Origin: a bacterium | Lineage (GTDB): Bacteria > Hinthialibacterota > Hinthialibacteria > OLB16 | Assembly: GCA_022072055.1 (NCBI GenBank) | Contig: JAJVIK010000015.1 | Location: 62,001-126,000, forward strand | DNA length: 64,000 nucleotides | Direction of reading: 5' to 3' | Shown here: in pieces, positions 32,801 to 39,434 of the stretch | Layout: each line of letters opens with the position of its first letter | Numbering within the stretch: the stretch's first letter is position 1 | Program-made: the position numbers and the translations under genes | Notes under the pieces: model-generated | What the model saw: the letters and a program-made list of their open reading frames with translations, nothing else | The model's database searches: none | Told to the model about the DNA's origin: nothing

Positions 32801-33441
32801 CATCCGAACCGGTGGTTCTCTCGTTTCCGGATGGTGGGGAGCGCGAGCCGCGCTGCTACCTCGACTATCGGACCACCACCGACGGCGAAGGACGGTTTGC
32901 CTTTGAGTATGTCTTCCCGGGCGAGGCCAGCGCGGCGCGACAGTTTACCCTTGCCTCAACCGGAAGCGGGATGAGGACGGCGAACACTCACACGACCCCG
33001 GTGGAGGTTCGATCCGGCGAGACCGCGACCGTTCAGGTCGGAGGAACAGGGCGTCCGCTGATCGGGAAGCTCAAATTCTCTCAAGGGTTTCCAGACGCGG
33101 CCAAGGTTCAGTGGGCCTTGGCGCAGGGAAACCTCTTCGAGGTTTCGCAATCCAGGGGAATCCTCTCCGCGCTCCTCAACACCAAACCCAAGGAACCCCC
33201 GCGACAGCGAAAAGGGTTCCAGGCCAAGGCGGAACCGGAGGGGAGTTTCCGGTTTGAGGATATCCCAGAGGGAACTTACAATCTCATCTTCACTGTTCTC
33301 GACCCAACCTCTCCCGACCAGATGATGGGGAAGGCAATGGGGACCCTCAGGACAGAGATCACAGTCCCTCCCATAGAGGGTGGCCGAAGCGATGAGCCGC
33401 TGGACCTTGGGGTGTTCGAGGTCACCCCGACCAAGAAGTGA
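29830..33441 (+). CDS. BlaR1/MecR1-like M56 sensor peptidase with long repeat tail
   Basis: A 1203-residue membrane sensor. Residues 1-390 form the M56 peptidase: spans near 23-41, 55-75, 163-183 and 366-386, and the zinc site HELSH at 258-262 with downstream Glu in TACEEVCDSV. Instead of a penicillin-binding domain, residues about 410-1203 are a chain of carboxypeptidase regulatory-like beta domains (for example GTRIGGIVKDEAGNPVSGAE, GASLSGRVVDDLGRPIEGAT, GVPLRGRVQDEAGAPIPGAW). These lie outside the membrane and may bind ligand or cell wall. It pairs with blaI. A stop is followed in the same frame by a toxin fragment, a coincidence of insertion. Confidence 0.92.
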   Translation: MTTPQPILGWLDWAADLSPLPDFLLKATALLLVGWFTALMLRGRNPHWRVLLWRCVVASLVLLPVVSWLAPKVSLVVAGPVEKDLPGPSVIAAPSAQVLPPGSAGPLKPLPHPWEGFPPVASGPFFNIPLYLRTQPDPAAAVSPPRIFLGKSVEQANEGPGIRTWVWGIGALLLVLRLFWSHRRVRAFVRGSRPVPIAVVTRVREVARDLGVSDRVETRVSLSLRTPFLTGVFRPVLLLPVEMTEPEFSGDLSAVLAHELSHVRTNDLAWGWIFHLIGIALWPHPLLWRARKVHMTACEEVCDSVAARYIGSSESYSRVLARVAYALHSSAPAACGIAMARVSTVSRRLDALKRLVPVTPLARRKIAGALALGSVSLLFVAALDFVRAEPASDQPDSEAAAESPRPATPPDKSQVSKSAPTLRIRLVDKATQAILPDTTVEMRVNVSGGCNNYIDTPIRTGPVGEATLVSTAANPVAFGFRASVPGYVPLHGMWFREIEPRFARLPGFILLELEKGTRIGGIVKDEAGNPVSGAEVEISIYRQEKDTDPDPVRPNLSGLAETTDSEGRWSCAKLPESLVGYNLSLSYSHPDYMLERAWNSAGSAEVSRLREGNQVVTLRRGASLSGRVVDDLGRPIEGATARTGQFSGAKESKTDSEGIFVLDHVPGHSTTLLVTADNYAPTVVQVAPTGKGAQFQVELKAGVPLRGRVQDEAGAPIPGAWISLDRSGFETLSDMLDERLETDSDGRFEWVNSPSRTLSYSITKKGLQGIRQLPLAPGEKEHLITLNPPIRVFGRVLDATTLEPIKEFQIIPGIQWRAEDKRVTWQESSGWAKDFRDGAYEFELTEGYLGMALQVKARGYLPAESPIIPRDAPREFEQDFVLLKGAGPGGQVLDLEGKPLAGAAVILCTTAAGGYIRNGLDLSNGSGKPVTTDSEGKFAFEEPAAVFKMVCVHEKGHAVASHTEFPKDRLIRLQPWGRVEGRVFIGAKPAASEPVVLSFPDGGEREPRCYLDYRTTTDGEGRFAFEYVFPGEASAARQFTLASTGSGMRTANTHTTPVEVRSGETATVQVGGTGRPLIGKLKFSQGFPDAAKVQWALAQGNLFEVSQSRGILSALLNTKPKEPPRQRKGFQAKAEPEGSFRFEDIPEGTYNLIFTVLDPTSPDQMMGKAMGTLRTEITVPPIEGGRSDEPLDLGVFEVTPTKK

Positions 33442-33621
33442 GCGGACGCGCTGCAAGTGGCGCTGGCCACAATCCTTGCTTGCCGTGTGATCGTGAGCTG
33501 GAACTTCAGGCACATCGTCCATTTCCAGAAGATTCCGCTCTACAATGCTGTTAACAGGCTGATGGGGTATTCGGAGATCGGAATCCACACCCCCCTGGAG
33601 GTGATTGCCGATGAAGACTAA
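33442..33621 (+). pseudogene. PIN-domain toxin remnant
   Basis: Sixty codons in the same frame as the preceding gene, directly after its TGA: ADALQVALATILA, then IVSWNFRHIVHFQKIP and YNAVNRLMGYSEIGIHTPLE. These are the C-terminal strands of a VapC-like PIN nuclease, including the DAL..ALA and WNFRHIVH blocks of a common family. The N-terminal half with the first catalytic Asp is absent and there is no start codon, so it is a 5'-truncated pseudogene. It overlaps the small partner gene by 11 bases, the original order being preserved. Confidence 0.75.
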
Positions 33622-33778
33622 GACATTCGATTGCGTTGAGATGAAGCACAAGGCGGGACAACGCATTTACGAGCAGCTCAAGGGAAAAACCGTGGAGGAG
33701 CAAATTGATTTCTGGCGGAAGGTTGAAGAGAAATACAGAAACCGACAGCGAAACCCACGCGCCGCCACTTCAGGCTGA
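33611..33778 (+). CDS. Small partner of PIN-domain toxin
   Basis: A 55-residue protein: MKTKTFDCVEMKHKAGQRIY, EQLKGKTVEEQIDFWRKVEE, then a basic tail. From memory, proteins of this pattern (KTKTFD-V-MKHK, then a helix with EE-x-FW) commonly sit just after PIN-domain genes of the type remnant here and are likely antitoxin or accessory subunits. The frame is intact although the toxin upstream is truncated. No ribosome site distinct from the remnant is seen, so it would need read-through transcription from blaI. Confidence 0.65.
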   Translation: MKTKTFDCVEMKHKAGQRIYEQLKGKTVEEQIDFWRKVEEKYRNRQRNPRAATSG

Positions 33779-33849
33779 TCGGATGGCTTCATGCCTCGAT
33801 GGAAATACACTCCTGCATTCACCAGAACCAACCCAAGAAGAAGCTCCCC

Positions 33850-34716
33850 TTACCCCTTGGTCCACGCCACCGCGCCGTAACCCACCACCCGGTGCGGGTC
33901 CCCGTGCGGCCCGCGCCCGCTGTTGGTGTAACCGAGCAGCGAGGCCCCATCCGCCCCCAAGTGGATTGCGGTGGCCATTCCCGAAAACACCGCCGCCTTG
34001 CTGCACACCGCGCAATGCACCCCGGGCAACCCCTTCTGCTCCAAACGGCGGATCTCGTGCTGAGCCTTGTGGAGATTGAGCGACAGAATCCACTCAAGAG
34101 CCTCGTGGTCCACCCTCTCAGCCACCTCCATCGTGGGGTAATGCGAAAGGTCGGTGGAGGCCACCACCAGAATGCGCCGATCCAGTTTGCGCGCGACCTC
34201 AAAGATCGCCTTCCCCACGGTCTCAGGGAGTGGAGACTCATCATCCTGGGTCAGGATCTCCACCACCCTGGCCTCCGGGAAGGTGCGCTTGACGAACGGA
34301 AGCTGGGTCTCCACCGAGTGTTCGGAAAGGTGCGCCTCGATGTCAAATCCCGCGAAGAGAATCTTCTTCGAAAGCAGCTCTTGAAACTCACGGTCGCAAG
34401 GGATGGATCCCAAAGGGGTCTCGCACCCTTCGGCATCGAGAATCGAAACCCCTTCAATTCGAGTCCGATGGGAGAGACCCAACGCCACCACAGTCTCCGG
34501 ATCGGTGTTTCTGGCCGCGTGAAAGGACTGCGCCGCGGTGGACCCGGAATAAACATACCCGGCGTGCGGGACCACAATCCCCACGATCTCGCCGGGGACA
34601 CGCTTACGACCCTCGGCGGCATCCTCCTCAAAGGACGCGAGAGCCTTCTCCAGAGCCTTACGGGACCCGGGGTAAAAGCGGTCGGCGAAGTTGGCGGGTT
34701 TGATTCGGAGTGTCAT
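33850..34716 (-). CDS. Memo-family protein (AmmeMemoRadiSam system protein B)
   Basis: A 288-residue protein of the MEMO1/AmmeMemoRadiSam B family: RFYPGSRKALEKAL, GIVVPHAGYVYSGSTAAQSF, LGLSHRTRIEGVSI, EAHLSEHSVETQLPFVKR, VVASTDLSHYPTM and ASLLGYTNSGRGPHGDPHRV followed by VGYGAVAW. The conserved His residues form a site related to class III extradiol dioxygenases, though the family's reaction is unsettled. In many bacteria it sits with an AMMECR1 protein and a radical-SAM protein; neither is in view. The gene is monocistronic by spacing. Confidence 0.9.
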   Translation of the reverse strand: MTLRIKPANFADRFYPGSRKALEKALASFEEDAAEGRKRVPGEIVGIVVPHAGYVYSGSTAAQSFHAARNTDPETVVALGLSHRTRIEGVSILDAEGCETPLGSIPCDREFQELLSKKILFAGFDIEAHLSEHSVETQLPFVKRTFPEARVVEILTQDDESPLPETVGKAIFEVARKLDRRILVVASTDLSHYPTMEVAERVDHEALEWILSLNLHKAQHEIRRLEQKGLPGVHCAVCSKAAVFSGMATAIHLGADGASLLGYTNSGRGPHGDPHRVVGYGAVAWTKG

Positions 34717-34811
34717 GGCGCCGACAAGTATTGTACCACGAACACGCCGCTTGGAGTTCCACCTTCGGTTCTCCGGGGACCTTCTGGATCGGAATCCGAC
34801 TTGCCCCGCGG

Positions 34812-36182
34812 CTAATTCTCCTCGCCCCGGACCCCATATTCATTCAACTTTCGGATCAGAGTGCGCCGTCCGATCCCTAGCGCCTGCGCGGCGTGCGTGC
34901 GGTTGCCTCCGAAGGAATCCAGGGTCCGGAGAATGTACTCCTTCTCCACATCGGCCAGGGGAGTTCCGAGCGGGATGAGGACCGCCCGATCCCCCGAATC
35001 CAGGTGGGTGTGGTCGCGCAAGTCCTCCGGACGAATCGGGCGCCCCTGGTTCATGATCACCAGATGTTGGATGAGGTTGCGCAATTCGCGCACATTCCCC
35101 GGCCAATCGTAGGCCCGCAGGAGGTCAAGCGCCTCGGGGGTGGGCAGGACCGGCGCCTTCCCGATCTCCTGAGAGAACTCCCGTATGAAGTATTCCGTAA
35201 GCGGCTGGACATCCTCGCGGCGTTCGCGCAGCGGCGGGATATGCAGGGTCACCACCTTGAGCCGGAAATAGAAATCCTCCCGGAAGGTTCCTTCCTCCAC
35301 CTTCCTCCGAAGGTCCGCGTTGGTGGCGAAGATCAGGCGAACATCCACGCGGATCGTGCGATTGCCGCCGACCCGCTCGAATTCTTTCTGCTCCAGGATC
35401 CGAAGGAGCTTCACCTGAATGTCCAGGGACAGCTCGCCGATCTCGTCGAGAAACAGCGTGCCCTTGTCGGCCAGCTCGAAACGCCCCTTCCTTTGGCGAA
35501 TCGCCCCGGTGAACGATCCGCGCTCATGCCCGAAGAGCTCGCTCTCCAGCAGGTTTTCATTGAGCGCGCTGCAGTTGACCTTGATCAGCGGCTCCTCGCG
35601 GCGTGTGGAGAGGTGGTGGATCGCCTCGGCGATGAGCTCCTTGCCGGTTCCGCTCTCCCCGGTGATCAGGACCGTGGCCTTGGTCGGGGCGATTCTCCGC
35701 GCCTCCTCAAACAGGCGCTTCATCGACTCCGAGGCCCCGATCAGCTCCCGGAAACCATCCCTCTCGCGCAGCTTGGCGCGCAGGTATTCGTTCTCGGAGA
35801 GCAGTTTCCGCTGCTCCAACACCCGGCGGACCACGAGTTCGAGTTCATCCAGGTTGACCGGCTTCTGGAGGTAATCGATGGCGCCGAGACGCATCGCCTC
35901 GACCGCCATCTCGATGGTCCCATGACCGGTGAGCACAACGATCTCGGTCGTGGGTTGCTTCTCCTTGCAGCGCCGCAGGAGCTCCATCCCGTCGATGTGC
36001 GGCATGCGAATGTCGGTGATGACCAGGTCAAAGGCCGACTCGCTCATCTTCCGGAGCGCGACCAAGCCGTCCTCGGCGGTGTCCACCACCAGTGTCCCGG
36101 ATCCGAACGCGGTTTCGAGGAACTGGGCGCACCCCTCGCGGGCGTTCTTTTCGTCGTCAGCGATCAGGATGGAAGCGGACAT
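34812..36182 (-). CDS. NtrC-family sigma-54 response regulator
   Basis: A 456-residue transcription activator. Receiver (1-120): ILIADDEKNAREGC, phosphoacceptor Asp57 in VITDIRMP, YLQKPV. AAA+ domain (about 145-375): GESGTGKELIAEAIHHLS (Walker A), ELFGHERGSFTGAIRQRKGR, where the sigma-54 contact loop reads GSFTGA rather than GAFTGA, and TLFLDEIGELSLDIQVKLL (Walker B). Fis-type helix-turn-helix at the end: NRTHAAQALGIGRRTLIRKL. ATG 36182 is chosen because the receiver begins there; the longer frame is not protein-like. No sensor kinase is adjacent. It implies sigma-54 promoters elsewhere in the genome, and flagellar or nitrogen control are both possible. Confidence 0.95.
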   Translation of the reverse strand: MSASILIADDEKNAREGCAQFLETAFGSGTLVVDTAEDGLVALRKMSESAFDLVITDIRMPHIDGMELLRRCKEKQPTTEIVVLTGHGTIEMAVEAMRLGAIDYLQKPVNLDELELVVRRVLEQRKLLSENEYLRAKLRERDGFRELIGASESMKRLFEEARRIAPTKATVLITGESGTGKELIAEAIHHLSTRREEPLIKVNCSALNENLLESELFGHERGSFTGAIRQRKGRFELADKGTLFLDEIGELSLDIQVKLLRILEQKEFERVGGNRTIRVDVRLIFATNADLRRKVEEGTFREDFYFRLKVVTLHIPPLRERREDVQPLTEYFIREFSQEIGKAPVLPTPEALDLLRAYDWPGNVRELRNLIQHLVIMNQGRPIRPEDLRDHTHLDSGDRAVLIPLGTPLADVEKEYILRTLDSFGGNRTHAAQALGIGRRTLIRKLNEYGVRGEEN

Positions 36183-36276
36183 GGATGGGGCTTGAGTTCG
36201 CGCCTTCTGTAAGGTATGGTGACTAGTTGCCGGATTTTCCAGGAAAACTTGATGTCTGACCAGTGGAGAAGAGCAA

Positions 36277-36540
36277 ATGGCGCATGTAAAGAGCGGTGGT
36301 GGTAAACTCAAGAACGGGCGCGATAGTAACGCCCAGCGGCTGGGAGTGAAAGCGTCCTCGGGCCAGTGGGTCAGCGCGGGTTCGATCCTGGTTCGCCAAA
36401 GGGGCACCCATTTCCATCCCGGCGAGAATGTCGGCAAGGGTGGGGACGACACCTTGTTTGCCAAGATTGATGGAGTCGTTCAGTTCGGGCGTCGCGGGCG
36501 TGACCGTCGCTTCATCTCGGTGGCCCCCGAAACCAATTGA
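36277..36540 (+). CDS. rpmA: Ribosomal protein bL27
   Basis: bL27 (87 residues) contacts the peptidyl transferase centre. It begins [20 protein letters not shown], then [20 protein letters not shown] and [20 protein letters not shown], the conserved family core. The N-terminus lacks the cleavable extension of Firmicutes. The usual partner rplU (bL21) is not upstream; the preceding gene is a divergent regulator, so rpmA has its own promoter. GGAGAAGAG lies before the ATG. A strong terminator follows, as expected for a monocistronic ribosomal gene. Confidence 0.95.
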   Translation: MAHVKSGGGKLKNGRDSNAQRLGVKASSGQWVSAGSILVRQRGTHFHPGENVGKGGDDTLFAKIDGVVQFGRRGRDRRFISVAPETN

Positions 36541-36562
36541 GAACCCATCGGACCGGAACGCT

Positions 36563-36597
36563 AAGGCCCGCCGGGGATTTCCTTGGCGGGCCTTTTT
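36563..36597 (+). terminator. Rho-independent terminator of rpmA
   Basis: GGCCCGCC (36565-36572) pairs with GGCGGGCC (36585-36592), followed by five T. The T-run ends one base before the ATG of the next gene, so that gene's message must start inside or after the hairpin. Confidence 0.93.
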
Positions 36598-36598
36598 C

Positions 36599-37735
36599 AT
36601 GGCAATGACCCCCGATTTCTCGCTGGACAATGTTTGCCGAGAGGTGGCCGAAGCCACCCGGTTGGAGGAAGGACCGCCGGGAGTCGAGGCGCTTCTCCGA
36701 GTGGTCCACCGCGAGGGACCGATTTCGCCCAAGGAAGTGGCGCGCTCCTTGGGGGTGGCGATCCCGATTGTCTCCGCGATCCGCCGCGAACTCGAAAGGC
36801 GCGGCTGGCTGGTCCGCAAGGGGGGAATGCTCCTATCGAACGAGGGCCTCCCCGCGGCCTCCGCCCGATGGGGCGCCCCGGCTTCGCCATGCGAGGAGGT
36901 TCCGGCGCAAACGATTCCTCCGGATGAGGAGGCGGAGGGTCTGGGGAGTGAAGAGGAAGTCGAGGACGAATCCTCACCCGATCTGGATTACATCCCCCTC
37001 AAATTGTCCGCCGAATCCGGAAACTCCGCATCCGATCCGTTCCTTGAATTGCTCGATGAGATTTTGGAGGAGCGCCCGGAGGCCGATCCCAGGCTCGATC
37101 AGTCCCACGCCACCCTGGAGACTGTTCTTCGACGGGCGGAGCTCTTTCTTGAGCACGGTTGGGTGACCGGCAAGCGTGTCCTCTTTCTGGGGGATGATGA
37201 CCTCACCTCGCTGGTCACCTTGCTGGTGATTCGGAGAGACTTGGGGGAAGAGGCGCTGCGCGGCTGCGCGGCGGCGGTGGCCGAGGTGGACCCTCGACTC
37301 GTCGAATTCATCCAGGAGATCGCCTTGGGAGAGGACCTTCCGCTCGCCGTGGTTCCGACCGACCTGCGAGAACCGCTTCCCAAACCGCTGACTGGCGCCT
37401 TTGACTTCTTTTTCACCGACCCGCCTTACACCCCCGCCGGGGTGAGGCTGTTCCTTGAGCGGGGCTGCTTGGCGCTCGATCCGAATGGCGCTCGGAAAGC
37501 GGCTCTCGCGGTCCCGGTCTCGCCCCCCAGCCTCCAACGCGCCACCCAAGAGGCTCTGCTTGATCTCGGGTTTGTCGTGGATTTCCTCGATCCGGGTTTC
37601 AACGAATACCTGGGGGCCAGCATGCAGGGAGGAGTAAGCGCCCTCTATGGGCTTTCGCTGGTTGCGACCGAAGCAGGCGAGCGGACAAAATTCGAGACCT
37701 CGATTTACACCGCGCAAGCGCGAAAGAGGCGTTAG
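36599..37735 (+). CDS. Branched polyamine synthase homologue (BpsA family)
   Basis: A 378-residue protein with an N-terminal winged-helix-like region (ISPKEVARSLGVAIPIVSAI, residues 42-61), an acidic linker (100-130) and a C-terminal aminopropyltransferase of the N4-bis(aminopropyl)spermidine synthase family. Family signatures are LFLGDDDLTSLV (198-), AEVDPRLVEFI (228-) and FFFTDPPYTPAG (271-); GDDD and DPPY are catalytic in archaeal BpsA, which makes branched polyamines that stabilise nucleic acids in thermophiles. ATG 36599 is taken; a second ATG is two codons later. No ribosome site is visible and a terminator abuts the start, so translation may be leaderless. Confidence 0.85.
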   Translation: MAMTPDFSLDNVCREVAEATRLEEGPPGVEALLRVVHREGPISPKEVARSLGVAIPIVSAIRRELERRGWLVRKGGMLLSNEGLPAASARWGAPASPCEEVPAQTIPPDEEAEGLGSEEEVEDESSPDLDYIPLKLSAESGNSASDPFLELLDEILEERPEADPRLDQSHATLETVLRRAELFLEHGWVTGKRVLFLGDDDLTSLVTLLVIRRDLGEEALRGCAAAVAEVDPRLVEFIQEIALGEDLPLAVVPTDLREPLPKPLTGAFDFFFTDPPYTPAGVRLFLERGCLALDPNGARKAALAVPVSPPSLQRATQEALLDLGFVVDFLDPGFNEYLGASMQGGVSALYGLSLVATEAGERTKFETSIYTAQARKRR

Positions 37736-37782
37736 CTCCACTCGCGGGTTCGCCCCATCGCGGATGGCCGTCGGTGGGTTCT

Positions 37783-39273
37783 TCAGAAAATCGGATCGAG
37801 CCGAGGAGGCTCGTCCTCGCGATCCTCCTTGCCCCCAAGGGGAGGAATCGTTCGGGTTCCTCGAATCGGCTCCAGCGGCGTGGCGCCCAACTCGAGCTGA
37901 TCCGGCCAGGGGGAGCCGCCTCCAGACCCGTTGAGGGTCTTTCTGGGTTTGGGCTTCCTTGGTCGAAAGAGCCACTTTCCGGCGGTCCACCCCCCCCAGG
38001 AGACGAACACCGCGAAGAGCGGCCAGTATGCCAAATGATCAGGCGGCGGGTTGTTGAAAAGGACATCCGCGCCCGTGGCCGAGACCAGCACTCCCGCCAT
38101 CACCCAAGCATCCACCCGAAAAAACGCCGAAAAGAAACCCAGGACCGCGAGGCTCACCAAGGTCAGGGTGAGAGACAAGAGGAAAGCCCGGTAAACCATC
38201 GAGGCCTCGATCCGAGAACCGCGGCCATCCCCTTCTCCGACTCCACCCAAAAGACCGGGATAGCTGCTCACCCAATAGGGAAATGCTCGGACACCGATCC
38301 GCAGCCACCCCCGCGCCTCCAGCTCCCCGATCTGGTGCAAGGTGGATTTGACCGCGGCGCTGTATTGGAAGGCCTCATCCTGGCCCGCCGATCCCTCGGT
38401 CTCGCCGAGAGGCTGGGCTCCAGCTTCCGATAGACTCTCCACCAGGGCATGCGCCGATCCGGTGGTGAAGGGAATGAAACCGCCAACGACCAGGAAGTTC
38501 CTCCCCACCCAGGGCATCAGGGAAAGGATGCAGGCGAGCATCAGCGCAACCGCTCCCAAGGTTCCGGAGAGACGGTCGTAGGCTCGCAGCCCCGCCCACA
38601 GGGCCAGCAGGGGGACCAGGACCAACAGGCGGGGTGTCAGGTACAGTCCCATGATGAACAGGATCCCCGCGGCCAAGTAAAACCCGATGTGGAACGAATC
38701 CCCGAGCACAAAAGTCAGCAGCCATAGCCCCAACACCAGGAGAAAACCATAAGCCACGAGCGGCTCGAGCTTGAGGCAGGCCAGAACCAAGGGCGGATAG
38801 AGGGCGCAGAGAGCCAGGGTGCTCCAGGCCACCACCGCGTTCCGGCTGACACGCCACGCCACGCGGAAAGCCAGCCAGCAGGTCAGCGCCCCGAAGATCG
38901 CCTGGAGGACAAGGACGCTTCTCCACGATTCCGGGTTGAACCACCGCAAGACCCCGAGGGCGATTGGATAGAGCGGCATGACCACCGCGGTCGGGCGCCC
39001 ATCCAACGAGAAATCGAGGCTGGTCCGCCATTCGTCCGCGAGTTGCGCGTACAGGAGTTCACGCTCGCTTGTGGGAGCGACAGGGAGCAGGTGGACCGCG
39101 ATCAGGCGCGCAAGCAGGGCCAGGAGAACCAGGGAAGAAGTCAGGGACGCACACTTCCAGGTGAAACGGTCGAGGTCCCAACCCGTCCCGATCCGATCCC
39201 TGTCGGCGGTCAATTCGGCGCCCGAACGTGGAGCCCATGCTTCCACCCTTGCCATCCCCCTCCGGGGGATCAT
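37783..39273 (-). CDS. GT-C-like polytopic membrane protein
   Basis: A 496-residue protein with about 9-10 predicted spans, an N-terminal cytoplasmic stretch of 40 residues and a 45-residue polar C-terminal tail. The layout (first span, then an exposed loop with acidic residues SERELLYAQLADEWR, then closely packed spans) is that of GT-C glycosyltransferases of the PMT/ArnT type. A long loop near residues 270-330 holds FTTGSAHALVESLSEAGAQP, also typical. No catalytic signature is strong enough to name a substrate. It may attach sugars carried on polyprenol phosphate to proteins or glycolipids. Convergent with the bpsA homologue, 47 bases apart. GGAGA precedes the ATG. Confidence 0.7.
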   Translation of the reverse strand: MIPRRGMARVEAWAPRSGAELTADRDRIGTGWDLDRFTWKCASLTSSLVLLALLARLIAVHLLPVAPTSERELLYAQLADEWRTSLDFSLDGRPTAVVMPLYPIALGVLRWFNPESWRSVLVLQAIFGALTCWLAFRVAWRVSRNAVVAWSTLALCALYPPLVLACLKLEPLVAYGFLLVLGLWLLTFVLGDSFHIGFYLAAGILFIMGLYLTPRLLVLVPLLALWAGLRAYDRLSGTLGAVALMLACILSLMPWVGRNFLVVGGFIPFTTGSAHALVESLSEAGAQPLGETEGSAGQDEAFQYSAAVKSTLHQIGELEARGWLRIGVRAFPYWVSSYPGLLGGVGEGDGRGSRIEASMVYRAFLLSLTLTLVSLAVLGFFSAFFRVDAWVMAGVLVSATGADVLFNNPPPDHLAYWPLFAVFVSWGGWTAGKWLFRPRKPKPRKTLNGSGGGSPWPDQLELGATPLEPIRGTRTIPPLGGKEDREDEPPRLDPIF

Positions 39274-39434
39274 AGGGGAATCTCCGGGGAAAGGTCAAAG
39301 ACTCCCAGCCCCCGCAACGGATCAAGTTCTGATGGAAAAAGCGTGGGAATCAAGTTAAGGTACCCCCGCTTTCTTTTTTCCGAGGGGGCTTCCTCTCGCT
39401 TTGACTCTCACGAAATCCGAGGAGGTTTATGGGA

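Noticed and set aside
29368-33441. A beta-lactam resistance operon
   Set aside because: Regulator and M56 protease are present, but no beta-lactamase or penicillin-binding domain is in the window.
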